From JAYPHU01 sp964611435 (GTDB lineage Bacteria; Pseudomonadota; Alphaproteobacteria; Rhodospirillales; UBA2165): DNA of 64,000 nt. The stretch spans positions 1 through 64,000 of the forward strand of contig CAZSXT010000011.1 in the NCBI GenBank assembly GCA_964611435.1, written 5' to 3'. Within the stretch, counting starts at the first letter, position 1. The number at the start of each line of letters is the position of its first letter. A model generated the notes under the pieces. It did no database searches. It saw only the letters and a list, made by a program, of their open reading frames with translations, and was not told the origin of the DNA. The translations under genes and the position numbers were made by a program. Of the stretch, positions 53,038 to 62,648 are shown one piece after another.

Positions 53038-53973
53038 CTAAAGGTTCAACACACGGAAAGGACGGATTTCTCCACCCTCCAGACGAGCCAACGCCACCGG
53101 CTTACCCTCTGCCATGGCGAAAACCGTATCGCCTTGGTCTATATCAGTGAGGGGAGTCCGCTTTGCCACCGTCAACGCGGAAACAGCTTGTCCGCATTTG
53201 AGGCGGCGCGCCTCGTCTTCGGTCAGGGCCAGCGCCGGGATGTCGTCCAGCGCGGTCTCAACCGGCCGCAATATGTCTTCGGCGGGCGCGATATGCCCTA
53301 ATTCCTTGATCTTGTCCAGAGAAATCGCGTCGTCCTCGCGAAAGGGTCCAAGACCCGTCCGGCGCAGCCGCGATACGTGTCCGACGGTGCCCAGCGCGCG
53401 GGCGATATCCCGCGCCAAGCCCCTCATATAGGCCCCCTTGCCGGAAACAACCCGGAATACGGCATGATCAGCGTCGGGCATGTCCGCCAATTCGATTTCC
53501 TCGATCAAAATCGTGCGCGGCGCGAGATCCACCTCCTTGTCGGCGCGCGCCAGTGCATAGGCTCGCTGGCCATCCACCTTGATTGCCGAATAGGCCGGCG
53601 GCACTTGTTCGATCTCGCCGGTGAATTGGTCCAGCACAGCCTCGACTTCATCGCGGGACGGGCGCACATCGCTGGTTTCGATCACCTCACCTTCGGCGTC
53701 ATCCGTATCCCGGGCTTCGCCCCAGCGCACCTCGAACTCGTAGCTTTTGCGCCCATCCATCACATAAGAAACTGTTTTGGTCGCTTCACCGAACGCCAGG
53801 GGCAATAAACCGGTGGCCATCGGGTCCAAGGTGCCGCCGTGGCCGACTTTGGCGGCATTCAGCATGCGGCGCACCCGGTTTACCACATGGGACGAGGTCA
53901 TGCCGGCGGGCTTGTCGACAATCAGCCAGCCATGGACCGGGTTTCCCTTCCTGCGGCGGCCCATTTCAATCAT
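53038..53973 (-). CDS. truB: tRNA pseudouridine-55 synthase TruB
   Basis: 311 residues. The catalytic Asp is in the motif G-G-T-L-D-P-M-A-T-G-L-L, and W-L-I-V-D-K-P-A-G-M-T-S-S opens the fold. It makes pseudouridine 55 in the T-loop of tRNAs. Its start overlaps the rbfA stop by eight bases; a second ATG at 53964 would remove the overlap. Confidence 0.97.
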   Translation of the reverse strand: MIEMGRRRKGNPVHGWLIVDKPAGMTSSHVVNRVRRMLNAAKVGHGGTLDPMATGLLPLAFGEATKTVSYVMDGRKSYEFEVRWGEARDTDDAEGEVIETSDVRPSRDEVEAVLDQFTGEIEQVPPAYSAIKVDGQRAYALARADKEVDLAPRTILIEEIELADMPDADHAVFRVVSGKGAYMRGLARDIARALGTVGHVSRLRRTGLGPFREDDAISLDKIKELGHIAPAEDILRPVETALDDIPALALTEDEARRLKCGQAVSALTVAKRTPLTDIDQGDTVFAMAEGKPVALARLEGGEIRPFRVLNL

Positions 53974-54346
53974 CCCCCGGCTTTGGCACGGCCTTCAGCA
54001 GTTCATCGATATGGTCCGCATAATCATAGGACGTGTCCGCTTCGAAGTTCAGCTTAGGCGTGAATTTGAGCCGCACCATCTGGCCGATACGACGGCGGAT
54101 AAACGGTTCCGCCCGCTTGAGCGCCGCCAGTAAGGTGGCTGAATCACCGCCGCCCAATTGGGAGACGAACGCCGTTGCGTTGCGGAGATCGGGACTGATC
54201 CGCACCTCTGCCACGGTGATAGAGATGCCTGCCAGGACGGGGTCGTGCAGCTCGCCGCGCTCGATCACCTGAGCCAAGGCGTGGCGGACTTCCTCACCGA
54301 CCCGCAATTGCCGTTGACTTGGCGCTCGACTGACTCCCTTGGTCAT
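53966..54346 (-). CDS. rbfA: Ribosome-binding factor A
   Basis: 126 residues. A KH-like cold-shock factor: Q-R-Q-L-R-V-G-E-E-V-R-H-A-L near the start, I-S-P-D-L-R-N-A-T-A-F-V in the core and F-E-A-D-T-S-Y-D at the end. It helps mature the 5' end of 16S rRNA in the 30S subunit. Between infB and truB in the usual order, overlapping truB. Confidence 0.96.
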   Translation of the reverse strand: MTKGVSRAPSQRQLRVGEEVRHALAQVIERGELHDPVLAGISITVAEVRISPDLRNATAFVSQLGGGDSATLLAALKRAEPFIRRRIGQMVRLKFTPKLNFEADTSYDYADHIDELLKAVPKPGDD

Positions 54347-54406
54347 GGCCTGACTTTCTCGGATAAGACTTAATTTGGTTTCGTTAGGCCGGTAAGCGGC
54401 AGCCGG

Positions 54407-56947
54407 TTAAATTTCCGGCGCCACTTCCTGTGTGTCGAAGCATTCGATCACGTCGCCAACCTTGATGTCGTTGTAGTTCTCGAACGACATGCCGCATTCG
54501 TAATTCTCTTTCACTTCACGGACATCGTCCTTGAAGCGCTTGAGGGTCGACAGGCTGCCCTCATGGACAACCACATCATCCCGCAGCAGGCGCACCTTTG
54601 CGCCACGGCGAACCGTGCCTTCGCTGACATAGCAGCCGGCCACCCGGCCCACCTTGGAGACATTGAACACTTCGCGGATTTCCGCATTGCCCAGGAAGCT
54701 CTCGCGAATCTCCGGCGTCATCAGGCCGACCAGCAGGTTCTTGATATCGTCGATCAGCTCGTAGATGACGGAATAATAGCGGATGTCCACGCCCTCTGCC
54801 TCGGCCAGATCGCGCGCCTGTTTGTTGGCTCGGACGTTAAAGCCGAGAACCACCGCACCCGACGCATTGGCAAGCTGCACATCGGATTCATTGATGCCAC
54901 CCGCACTGTCGTGCAACAGCTGGATCTTCACTTCGTCCTGGGGCAGCTTGTCGAGCATGCCGGAGATCGCTTCGACGGAACCTTGGACATCGGCCTTAAT
55001 CACCAGGGGCAGCTCTTTTGCCTCGCCGGCCTGAATGGCGGAGAACATTTCATCCAACGTGCCACGCGGGGCAACCGCCGTGCGAACCGCGCGCTTTTTG
55101 CCCTGACGGAATTCGGCGATTTCGCGGGCGCGGGATTCGCTATCGACCACGACAAATTCATCACCTGCTTCAGGGGTGCCTTGCAGGCCGGTGACTTCGA
55201 CGGGTACGGATGGGCCGGCTTCATCGACCGTATCGCCTTTGTCGTTGGTTAACGACCGTACCCGGCCCCATTCAGCGCCGGCCACGAAAATATCGCCGAC
55301 CTTCAATGTGCCGCGCTGGACCAAAATGGTCGCGACAGACCCGCGGCCAGGCTCCACCCGACTTTCAACGATGGCGCCTTCGGCGGCCCGGTCGGGATTG
55401 GCTTTAAGGTCCAAAATTTCGGACTGGAGAAGGATCGCTTCCTCCAGCTTGTCGAGATTAGTGCCTTCGGTAGCGGAAACCTCCACATCCAGCACGTCGC
55501 CGCCCATGGCTTCGAGGACGATTTCGTGCTCAAGCAACTGGGTTTTGACCCGTTGAGGATTGGCGTCCGGCCGGTCGATCTTATTGACCGCAACGATAAT
55601 CGGCACCTCGGCCGCCTTGGCGTGATCAATGGCCTCGACCGTTTGCGGCATGATGCCGTCATCGGCCGCAACCACCAGGACAACAATATCGGTGACCTTT
55701 GCGCCCCGGGAGCGCATGGCGGTAAAAGCCTCGTGGCCCGGTGTATCGACGAACGTGATTTTTTGACCATTGTCGGTGGAAACTTGATAGGCGCCGATAT
55801 GCTGGGTGATGCCGCCGGCTTCGCCGGACACCACGTCTGCGTTACGGAGCGCGTCCAGCAGGGATGTCTTGCCGTGATCGACATGACCCATCACGGTGAC
55901 GACCGGCGGGCGCGCGACCAAATCTGCTTCGGCATCGACCTCTTCGCCGAGGCCGATTTCCACGTCGGAATCGCTAACCCGTTTGACCTTATGGCCGAAT
56001 TCCTCGGCTACCAGTTCGGCGGTATCCGCATCAATGGTTTGGTGAATGGTCGCCATAACCCCCATTTTCATCAGGGATTTGACCACCTCGACACTGCGCT
56101 CCGCCATCCGGTTGGAAAGTTCCTGCACCGTGATGGTCTCCGGCAAGGTCACCTCGCGGACGATCTTCGAATGCTCGATCGGTCCTTCTTGCTTTTTCTG
56201 CTTTTCCCGGGCGCGGCGCACGGAAGCCAGGGAGCGAACGCGTTCGGTTTCGTCCAGAGCCTCGGCGATGGTCAGCTTACCGGAGCGGCGGCGGGGTTCA
56301 CCCTTCCGGGCCGCCGGGCGTTTATGAGAGACCTTGCCGCGTTTGGCCGGGGCGTCCTCTTCTCCAGCATCGTCCTTATCATGTTCCTTTAATTTGGCCA
56401 TGCCCGCTTCAGCGGCAACGCGGCCTCTTTCCTCTGCCTCCCGGGCAGCCTGTTCTTCGGCCTGACGGCGAACTTCATCCTCGTCCGGCTTTTCTTCTTC
56501 GACTGGCGCGGGCTCCGGCGGCGCTTCGGCGGCGCGTTTGGCCTCCTCGGCTTCGCGGATTTTGCGTTCTTGTTCGGCTTTGCGCGCTTCGTCCAATGCG
56601 CGGGCGCGTGCAGCGCGTTCCTGTTCCGTCAATTGCCGTCCGGCGTCATCCGGGGCAGGCGGCGCAGCAGGCGCCGGCGCCGGCGCAGCTTCTGATTCTT
56701 GGGCGGCGGTTTCTTGGACCTCCTCCTCATCCAACAGATCGGGATCGTCCAAGACCTCGGACATGCCGCCGGCAGTGCCCGGCGCGAAGGAGCGCTTCTT
56801 GCGCACTTCGACGGTCACCATCTTGGAGCGCCCGTGCGAGAAACTCTGGCGCACTTGTCCGCCCTCGACAGTTTTTTTCAGCTCCAGCTTGTTCGGCCTG
56901 CTTAGGCTGAGCTTCTTCTTAGGTTCTTGACCTTCCGTATCCGTCAT
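54407..56947 (-). CDS. infB: Translation initiation factor IF-2
   Basis: 846 residues. The first ~290 residues are a long, charged region rich in Ala, Glu, Lys and Arg that varies among species. The GTPase domain has G-H-V-D-H-G-K-T-S, D-T-P-G-H-E-A-F and N-K-I-D-R-P. Domains II-IV follow to the C terminus. It places initiator fMet-tRNA on the 30S subunit. Part of the rimP-nusA-ylxR-infB operon. Confidence 0.98.
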   Translation of the reverse strand: MTDTEGQEPKKKLSLSRPNKLELKKTVEGGQVRQSFSHGRSKMVTVEVRKKRSFAPGTAGGMSEVLDDPDLLDEEEVQETAAQESEAAPAPAPAAPPAPDDAGRQLTEQERAARARALDEARKAEQERKIREAEEAKRAAEAPPEPAPVEEEKPDEDEVRRQAEEQAAREAEERGRVAAEAGMAKLKEHDKDDAGEEDAPAKRGKVSHKRPAARKGEPRRRSGKLTIAEALDETERVRSLASVRRAREKQKKQEGPIEHSKIVREVTLPETITVQELSNRMAERSVEVVKSLMKMGVMATIHQTIDADTAELVAEEFGHKVKRVSDSDVEIGLGEEVDAEADLVARPPVVTVMGHVDHGKTSLLDALRNADVVSGEAGGITQHIGAYQVSTDNGQKITFVDTPGHEAFTAMRSRGAKVTDIVVLVVAADDGIMPQTVEAIDHAKAAEVPIIVAVNKIDRPDANPQRVKTQLLEHEIVLEAMGGDVLDVEVSATEGTNLDKLEEAILLQSEILDLKANPDRAAEGAIVESRVEPGRGSVATILVQRGTLKVGDIFVAGAEWGRVRSLTNDKGDTVDEAGPSVPVEVTGLQGTPEAGDEFVVVDSESRAREIAEFRQGKKRAVRTAVAPRGTLDEMFSAIQAGEAKELPLVIKADVQGSVEAISGMLDKLPQDEVKIQLLHDSAGGINESDVQLANASGAVVLGFNVRANKQARDLAEAEGVDIRYYSVIYELIDDIKNLLVGLMTPEIRESFLGNAEIREVFNVSKVGRVAGCYVSEGTVRRGAKVRLLRDDVVVHEGSLSTLKRFKDDVREVKENYECGMSFENYNDIKVGDVIECFDTQEVAPEI

Positions 56948-57019
56948 AGCGTTCCGTCTTTTCCTGCCAAATTCACGTCTTAAATATCACCGTTACACAT
57001 TTCCAGCACCAGACCCGCC

Positions 57020-57604
57020 CTACGCAGAGACCCGGGCCAGCAACTTCGCACTATCTGCCATGCGGTCGGCAAACTTACCCGGCGCAATGATCGCATGCAC
57101 CATTTTATCCCGGCCAACCGCCGCGCCAAGTTCGGCGCTGCTGAATTGGCTGAGCGCCTCCCCAGCGCCCGCCAGAGCCTTAATCTTCCGGCGGCCATCA
57201 TCGCCGCCGTCATGCGCAGCCAAGACAACCCCCGCCTTCTGTGCGTTCAGCGAGGCCTTCACCTGGTCAAAGCCGCCGGTTAATTGGCCGGCTTTTTTGG
57301 CGAGTCCGATTAACGACAGACACCGTTGGCGGATCAGCGCCTCGACCCGGTCGCACAAATCTTCCGGCACGCTCACCTTGCGCCGGGCTGCCTTGGAAAA
57401 AGTGTTCTCCGCGACAGCGCGGGCGATAATATCGCGCCGCGGGCTCAACCACAAACCACGGCCCGGCAAAGACCCGTCCAGATCAACCATCACCGTATCC
57501 GAGGGATCGACAACGAACCGCAAGAGCGCCGCTTTGGGCAGCTCTTCGCCGGTCACAATGCAGCGCCTTATCGGATCGCTTTGCGTCTGTTTGCGGTTGC
57601 TCAT
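57020..57604 (-). CDS. YlxR (DUF448) RNA-binding protein with L7Ae-like C terminus
   Basis: 194 residues. The N-terminal part is DUF448/YlxR (R-R-C-I-V-T-G-E ... G-R-G-L-W-L-S); the C-terminal part after residue 95 resembles the L7Ae/L30e fold (S-L-I-G-L-A-K-K-A-G-Q-L-T-G-G). This two-part form is usual in Alphaproteobacteria. Its position between nusA and infB is conserved; its exact role is unclear, though an RNase P or nucleoid-related function has been suggested for YlxR elsewhere. Confidence 0.93.
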   Translation of the reverse strand: MSNRKQTQSDPIRRCIVTGEELPKAALLRFVVDPSDTVMVDLDGSLPGRGLWLSPRRDIIARAVAENTFSKAARRKVSVPEDLCDRVEALIRQRCLSLIGLAKKAGQLTGGFDQVKASLNAQKAGVVLAAHDGGDDGRRKIKALAGAGEALSQFSSAELGAAVGRDKMVHAIIAPGKFADRMADSAKLLARVSA

Positions 57605-57627
57605 ATTTCTCCCCGAAACCGGTGCGC

Positions 57628-59238
57628 TTAGTCAGCAGCCGACTTGGCTTCCTCGTTATCGCCGGCGCCATCAGCGGCTTCGGCCCCGGCGGCGGTTTCA
57701 CCCTCTTCCGCGACCGGCTCCTCGTCGTCGAACCAGTGAGCGCGAGCCGCCATGATGATCTCGTTGGCTTTCTCCTCGCTGAGCGCGCCTTCGCCGACGA
57801 TTTCCTGCAACTCGTCACTGGCCAGGTCACCCAGGTCATCTAAGGATTTGACCTCGTTTTCACCTAACTTCACCAGCATCTCTGCGGTCAGGCCGTCGAC
57901 GGCGGCGACTTCGTCGCTGACGCCTGCGGCAATCCGCATTTCGGTCAATTCGGATTCCCGGGTCTCCAGATAGGTGCGGGCGCGTTCGCGCAGCTCGTTC
58001 GACACATCGTCGTCAAAGCCCTCAATGCCGGACAGTTCCTCGACCGGCACAAACGCCACTTCTTCAATGGTGGAGAAGCCTTCGGTAACCAGTAACTGAG
58101 CAATCACCTCATCCACATCCAAGGAATCCATAAACAGCTGCGACCGGGCGCGGAACTCTTCGTTCCGTTTTTCTGATTCCTCGGCCTCGGTCATAATGTC
58201 GATATCCCAACCGGTCAGCTGTGACGCAAGCCGGACGTTCTGGCCGCGCCGGCCGATGGCCAGGCTGAGCTGATCATCGGGCACCACAACTTCGATATTG
58301 TTGGCTTCCTCGTCGAGCACGACTTTGGACACTTCAGCCGGCGCCAAGGCGTTGACGATGAACGTCGCCGGTTCATTGGACCAGGAAATGATGTCGATCT
58401 TTTCGCCCTGCAATTCGGCGACCACCGCCTGCACGCGGGAACCCCGCATGCCAACGCAGGCGCCAACCGGATCAATGCTCGAATCCTTGGAGATCACCGC
58501 GATTTTAGCGCGGCTGCCCGGATCCCGGGCCACCGACTTGATCTCGATAATGCCGTCGTAGATTTCCGGCACCTCCTGGGTAAACAGGGCGGCCATAAAT
58601 TGGGGATGGTTCCGGGACAGGAATATCTGCGGCCCCCGAAGCTCCTCCCGGACGTCGTATATATAGGAGCGTACACGGTCGCCATTGTTGAAATGTTCTC
58701 TCGGAATAGATTCATCCCGGCGGATAATTCCTTCGGCCCGACCGCCGAGATCGACGATGATATTGCCGAACTCGACCCGTTTGACCATGCCATTGACCAC
58801 CTCGCCAACCCGGTCTTTGAATTCTGCATACTGGCGTTTGCGTTCCGCTTCGCGCACCTTCTGCACGATGACCTGTTTGGCGGTCTGCGCCGCGATCCTG
58901 CCGAAATCAATGGGCGGCAGCGGATCGATTAGAAAATCACCGATCACGGCGTCCTCTTTTCGAGCTTTCGCCGCATCTAAAGTGACCTGGGTGGCTTCGT
59001 TTTCGATTTCCTCGGCCACTTCTAAATAGCGCGCCAGTCTTATTTCGCCGGATTTCCGGTCGATCTGCGCGCGAATATCGTGTTCATGGCCGTATTTGGA
59101 GCGGCCTGCTTTCTGGATCGCCTGTTCCATGGCGTCCAGAACCTCTTCCCGGTCGATGCCCTTTTCCCGCGCCACCGTATCGGCAACCAGGAGAAGTTCC
59201 GGGTGGGTATACATTGTGGTTTCGACGTTGGTGTCCAT
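57628..59238 (-). CDS. nusA: Transcription termination/antitermination protein NusA
   Basis: 536 residues. An N-terminal RNA-polymerase-binding domain, an S1 domain (E-V-V-N-G-M-V-K-R-V), two KH domains (I-D-P-V-G-A-C-V-G-M-R-G-S-R and A-I-G-R-R-G-Q-N-V-R-L-A), and acidic repeats near 350-500. The last ~40 residues are Glu/Ala rich. Controls pausing, termination and antitermination. Second gene of the rimP-nusA-ylxR-infB operon. Confidence 0.97.
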   Translation of the reverse strand: MDTNVETTMYTHPELLLVADTVAREKGIDREEVLDAMEQAIQKAGRSKYGHEHDIRAQIDRKSGEIRLARYLEVAEEIENEATQVTLDAAKARKEDAVIGDFLIDPLPPIDFGRIAAQTAKQVIVQKVREAERKRQYAEFKDRVGEVVNGMVKRVEFGNIIVDLGGRAEGIIRRDESIPREHFNNGDRVRSYIYDVREELRGPQIFLSRNHPQFMAALFTQEVPEIYDGIIEIKSVARDPGSRAKIAVISKDSSIDPVGACVGMRGSRVQAVVAELQGEKIDIISWSNEPATFIVNALAPAEVSKVVLDEEANNIEVVVPDDQLSLAIGRRGQNVRLASQLTGWDIDIMTEAEESEKRNEEFRARSQLFMDSLDVDEVIAQLLVTEGFSTIEEVAFVPVEELSGIEGFDDDVSNELRERARTYLETRESELTEMRIAAGVSDEVAAVDGLTAEMLVKLGENEVKSLDDLGDLASDELQEIVGEGALSEEKANEIIMAARAHWFDDEEPVAEEGETAAGAEAADGAGDNEEAKSAAD

Positions 59239-59263
59239 AGCCTCTGATCTGTCCTTCTTCTAT

Positions 59264-59752
59264 CTAGCCGTTTGCCGCCTGAGCCGCTTCGATCAGCTCA
59301 TCGGTCAGAAGTAATTTGGCGCGGCGGATGCCGTCAAACGGCAGCGCCACACGCTGTTCACCCATCTTGATTTCCACGTTTTCACCGGAAAGGCCGATGA
59401 GCTTTCCCTTAAATTTCTTGCGCCCGTCGACGGCGTCGAACATTTCAACCCGGGCATCAAACCCGGCAAACCGTTCGAAATCCCTCAACTTGACCAAGGG
59501 CCGGTCGATGCCGGGAGAACTGACCTCCAGGTCATAGGCGTCCTGGATCGGATCATCCACATCGAGAAGCGCCGAGATTTCCCGACTGATCGCGGAACAG
59601 TCATCCACGGTCATGCCGGCTTCGTCCAGCCGTTCCGCCATGACCTGCATGGTCTTGTGGCGGCTGCCCATGACCTGCACCCGCACCAGTTCGTAGCCCA
59701 TGGCCTCGAGAGCGGGGGAAATCAAATCGCTGATCCGGCGTTCCACGTTCAT
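59264..59752 (-). CDS. rimP: Ribosome maturation factor RimP
   Basis: 162 residues. Two-domain protein; the N-terminal domain has the E-x-M-G-Y-E-L-V-R-V strand, D-C-S-A-I-S-R-E-I-S and L-E-V-S-S-P-G-I-D-R-P-L. Needed for 30S assembly. First gene of the operon with nusA, 25 bases upstream of it. Confidence 0.96.
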   Translation of the reverse strand: MNVERRISDLISPALEAMGYELVRVQVMGSRHKTMQVMAERLDEAGMTVDDCSAISREISALLDVDDPIQDAYDLEVSSPGIDRPLVKLRDFERFAGFDARVEMFDAVDGRKKFKGKLIGLSGENVEIKMGEQRVALPFDGIRRAKLLLTDELIEAAQAANG

Positions 59753-59790
59753 CCGGTTTTTGCGCTCCTGTCCCGGAAAACCGGGCCCTA

Positions 59791-59821
59791 AAAAACAAAA
59801 AAGTGGGCCCCAGGCCCACTC
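59791..59821 (-). terminator. Terminator of trmB
   Basis: On the minus strand AGTGGGCC pairs with GGCCCACT around a three-base loop, followed by TTTTTTGTTTTTT. It separates trmB from the rimP operon, 68 bases after the trmB stop. Confidence 0.9.
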
Positions 59822-59888
59822 TCAGATAGCCGATACATCGGTAATGTCTAAGAATGATGGCGCATAATCGTTCCTAAGGGTCCGATAA

Positions 59889-60611
59889 TCAAGTGTTTTT
59901 TGGTTCCAACGCCTCGACCTCTGTCCGGTGGAAGTTGAGATAGACACAGCGCTTGCCTTGCCCAAGCGCCTTCGCCTCGTAGCGGGTTACAACCGCATCC
60001 CCGGGCCGGTTTCGCCAATCGGCGGGCCCATCGACACGCCACGTAAAATCATTGCGCCGGCCAATGATTTCCAGCGCCCAACGGACATAGCTCATATCGT
60101 CGGAGGCGAACCGCAACAATGCGCCGGGCTTCATCAGCCGGGCCAAAATATCCAACGTTTCATGAGAAAACAGCCGGCGCTTGTGATGGCGCGCTTTCGG
60201 CCAGGGGTCCGGATGTAAAATGAACACCCGGCCCAGGGAGCCGTCCGCGATCTCATCCAACAGCAGCCGCACATCGTCATTAAACAGGCGAATATTCCCG
60301 ATCCCGTCCCGCTCCATCACCGAGAGCAGGGTCGCAACGCCATTGATAAAGGGTTCAGCGCCAAGAAAGCCGATCTCGGGATGGTTTTGCGCCTGATGGG
60401 CCAGATGCTCCCCGGACCCGAAGCCGATTTCCAGCCAGATCTCGCTTTTCGGCGGGTCAAAAAGAGAGGCCGGGTCCAAACCACCCGGCCCACGTCCCAA
60501 AGGAACCGTCAGGGCCGGCAGCTTCGTGTCGAACAGGTCCTGCCGCCCGGCACGAAGCTTATGGCCTTTTCGGCGCCCGTAAAAATTCGGTTTTTCGGGA
60601 TCGCGCCCCAC
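59889..60611 (-). CDS. trmB: tRNA (guanine-N7-)-methyltransferase
   Basis: 240 residues with a GTG start (an upstream start is possible). SAM-binding E-I-G-F-G-S-G-E-H-L near residue 58, then L-H-P-D-P-W-P-K-A-R-H-H-K-R-R, the TrmB signature with the catalytic Asp. Methylates G46 of tRNAs. Follows metK, which makes its SAM, by 29 bases. Confidence 0.96.
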   Translation of the reverse strand: MGRDPEKPNFYGRRKGHKLRAGRQDLFDTKLPALTVPLGRGPGGLDPASLFDPPKSEIWLEIGFGSGEHLAHQAQNHPEIGFLGAEPFINGVATLLSVMERDGIGNIRLFNDDVRLLLDEIADGSLGRVFILHPDPWPKARHHKRRLFSHETLDILARLMKPGALLRFASDDMSYVRWALEIIGRRNDFTWRVDGPADWRNRPGDAVVTRYEAKALGQGKRCVYLNFHRTEVEALEPKNT

Positions 60612-60640
60612 AGCCGGGCCGCGCCTTCCGTCGAACCGGA

Positions 60641-61807
60641 TTAAAGGGCGTTTTTGATCGCGTCGGCGATGTCGGTACGCTCCCAGGAGAAGCCGCCGTC
60701 ATCGTCCGGGTTCCGGCCAAAGTGACCGTACGCCGCCGTCCGCGCATAAATCGGACGGCTCAGACCCAGGTGCTCCCGAATACCGCGCGGGCTCAGGTCC
60801 ATGCATTTCTGGATGGCGTTGGACAACTCGTCCTCGTCCACCTGAGACGTGCCGGCACAATCGACATAGACCGACAGCGGCTTGGAGACACCGATGGCGT
60901 AGGCCAGCTGAATGGTGCACTTATCGGCAACGCCCGACGCCACCACGTTCTTCGCCACATAGCGGGCGGCATAGGCCGCGGACCGGTCCACCTTCGACGG
61001 GTCCTTGCCGGAGAACGCGCCGCCGCCGTGAGGCGCCGCGCCGCCATAGGTGTCGACGATGATCTTACGGCCGGTCAGGCCGGCATCACCGTCAGGGCCG
61101 CCGATGACAAAACGTCCCGTCGGGTTCACGTAGAATTCCTCTTCCGGGCACATCCAGCCGTCCGGCAGTGTCTTCAAAACGTGCGGCCGCACAATTTCGC
61201 GGACCTGTTCCTGATCCAGGTCGGCATCATGCTGGGTGGACACCACCACCGACGTGGCGCGCACCGGCTTTCCGTTTTCATACTGCAGTGTGACCTGGCT
61301 CTTGGAATCCGGACCGAGACCCTTGTCCGCGCCTGAATGACGGGCATCCGCCATGGATTTCAAAATCGCATGGGAATAATGAATCGGCGCCGGCATCAGC
61401 ACATCGGTTTCGCGGCAGGCATAGCCGAACATGATGCCCTGGTCGCCGGCACCTTCGTCCTTGTTGCCGGCGGCATCAACGCCCTGGGCAATGTCCGACG
61501 ATTGAGAGTGCACGTAAACATCCACTTGCGCATTCTTCCAGTGGAAGCCGTCCTGCTCGTAGCCGATGTCCTTGACCGCATCGCGGGCGAGTTCTTCCAA
61601 TTTTTCATGGGTAATGTCGCTGGGACCACGCACCTCACCGGCCAACACGATATGATTGGTGGTGGTTAGGGTCTCAACAGCAACGCGGCTGAGCGGGTCG
61701 CCGCCAAGATAGGCATCTACAACGGCATCCGAAATCCGGTCGCTGACCTTATCCGGATGGCCCTCTGAAACTGATTCACTAGTGAAAAGAAAATTCTCTT
61801 TCGGCAC
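60641..61807 (-). CDS. metK: S-adenosylmethionine synthetase
   Basis: 388 residues from a GTG at 61807 with AGGGGAG eight bases upstream, giving the usual length and start (V-P-K-E-N-F-L-F-T-S-E-S-V). A GTG at 61858 would add 17 residues. Signatures are G-A-G-D-Q-G-I-M-F-G-Y and G-G-G-A-F-S-G-K-D. It makes SAM from methionine and ATP. I checked the leader (61808-61950) for a SAM riboswitch and saw none I can name. Confidence 0.95.
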   Translation of the reverse strand: MPKENFLFTSESVSEGHPDKVSDRISDAVVDAYLGGDPLSRVAVETLTTTNHIVLAGEVRGPSDITHEKLEELARDAVKDIGYEQDGFHWKNAQVDVYVHSQSSDIAQGVDAAGNKDEGAGDQGIMFGYACRETDVLMPAPIHYSHAILKSMADARHSGADKGLGPDSKSQVTLQYENGKPVRATSVVVSTQHDADLDQEQVREIVRPHVLKTLPDGWMCPEEEFYVNPTGRFVIGGPDGDAGLTGRKIIVDTYGGAAPHGGGAFSGKDPSKVDRSAAYAARYVAKNVVASGVADKCTIQLAYAIGVSKPLSVYVDCAGTSQVDEDELSNAIQKCMDLSPRGIREHLGLSRPIYARTAAYGHFGRNPDDDGGFSWERTDIADAIKNAL

Positions 61808-61950
61808 GGTCAAATCTCCCCTGTTCCCGACGCTTTGAGTGAATGGCCGCGTGGACACTTACGGGCTACTGCCCCCACCGGCGTGACTGGTCGTTTTGTG
61901 ACAATCTTTGCTTTGGGGGTCAAGCCGAATCAGGCCGGGAGGACGAGGAT

Positions 61951-61988
61951 GGCCAAAAAGAAAAAGCGATCCCAGATCGGGACCGCTT
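61951..61988 (-). terminator. Terminator of the xre-family gene
   Basis: On the minus strand AAGCGGTCCC pairs with GGGATCGCTT around a five-base loop, followed by TTTCTTTTT. It lies 26 bases after the stop of the HTH gene and upstream of metK. Confidence 0.85.
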
Positions 61989-62013
61989 GATCACCATTTT
62001 AATTTTCGGCGAA

Positions 62014-62508
62014 TTAGCTTTTTTGGGCTTCTTCCATCTTGGCCAGGGATTTGACCAGTTCGAAGACCCGCTTACGCACAGGCGCGCTGCCGACGCGATA
62101 GTAGGCACGCACCAACTCCATGGTTTCCCGGCGGGTCAACGGATCAGCGTCCAGCTCGACATCAACCGCCTGACCGTCTTCATCCACGGTGTCTCGATTT
62201 TTTACCTCTGCGTTCATGTCGTCGTAGAAAAACGACACCGGCACCTCAAGGACCTGGGCCAGGTCATACATGCGGCTGGCGCCAATTCTATTGGCGCCCC
62301 GTTCATACTTTTGAATCTGCTGGAATGTCAGGCCGACGGCCTCACCCAGTTTTTCCTGGCTTAACCCCAAAAGGGTACGGCGCAAGCGGACCCTGCCGCC
62401 CACATGGACGTCAATCGGATCGGGCACTCCGGGAACGCGCCGCCGGGTAACCTTGCGGATAGGAATGGAAGGACGGGCAGGCAACCGTCCGGAACGTTTG
62501 GCATTCAT
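62014..62508 (-). CDS. XRE-family helix-turn-helix regulator
   Basis: 164 residues from ATG 62508 (GAGG upstream). The HTH (about residues 35-90) has G-L-S-Q-E-K-L-G-E-A-V-G-L-T-F-Q-Q-I-Q-K-Y-E-R-G. A conserved C-terminal helical region follows (L-T-R-R-E-T-M-E-L-V-R-A-Y-Y). This regulator next to lnt and metK is widespread in Alphaproteobacteria; some homologues act as general stress or cell-cycle regulators. Copies of ACCACCTT upstream may be its own operator. Confidence 0.92.
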   Translation of the reverse strand: MNAKRSGRLPARPSIPIRKVTRRRVPGVPDPIDVHVGGRVRLRRTLLGLSQEKLGEAVGLTFQQIQKYERGANRIGASRMYDLAQVLEVPVSFFYDDMNAEVKNRDTVDEDGQAVDVELDADPLTRRETMELVRAYYRVGSAPVRKRVFELVKSLAKMEEAQKS

Positions 62509-62557
62509 TTGATTTAAATCCTCATTTAAGCCGGCTGCACTGGCGGCCGACAGCACA

Positions 62558-62648
62558 ATTATATTCTATTTAAAGGTGGTTGATTCTGACGGTAATCAAT
62601 TTCAGGTTTAAACAACCATACCACCTTATTAGGCTCGCAAGGTGGTAT
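62558..62648 (-). promoter_or_regulatory. Putative promoter and repeated operator of the xre-family gene
   Basis: TATAAT (62558-62563, minus strand) lies 50 bases before the ATG. Three copies of ACCACCTT/AAGGTGGT surround it: 62573-62580, 62620-62627 and 62639-62646; the last two are the arms of a perfect ten-base inverted repeat (62618-62627 and 62639-62648) that contains the lnt stop codon. Could be an autoregulatory site or an lnt terminator without U-tract. Confidence 0.4.

Noticed and set aside
61808..61950. SAM riboswitch upstream of metK
   Set aside because: The leader is GC-rich and can fold, but I could not match it to SAM-II or SAM/SAH consensus elements by eye. A covariance-model search would decide.
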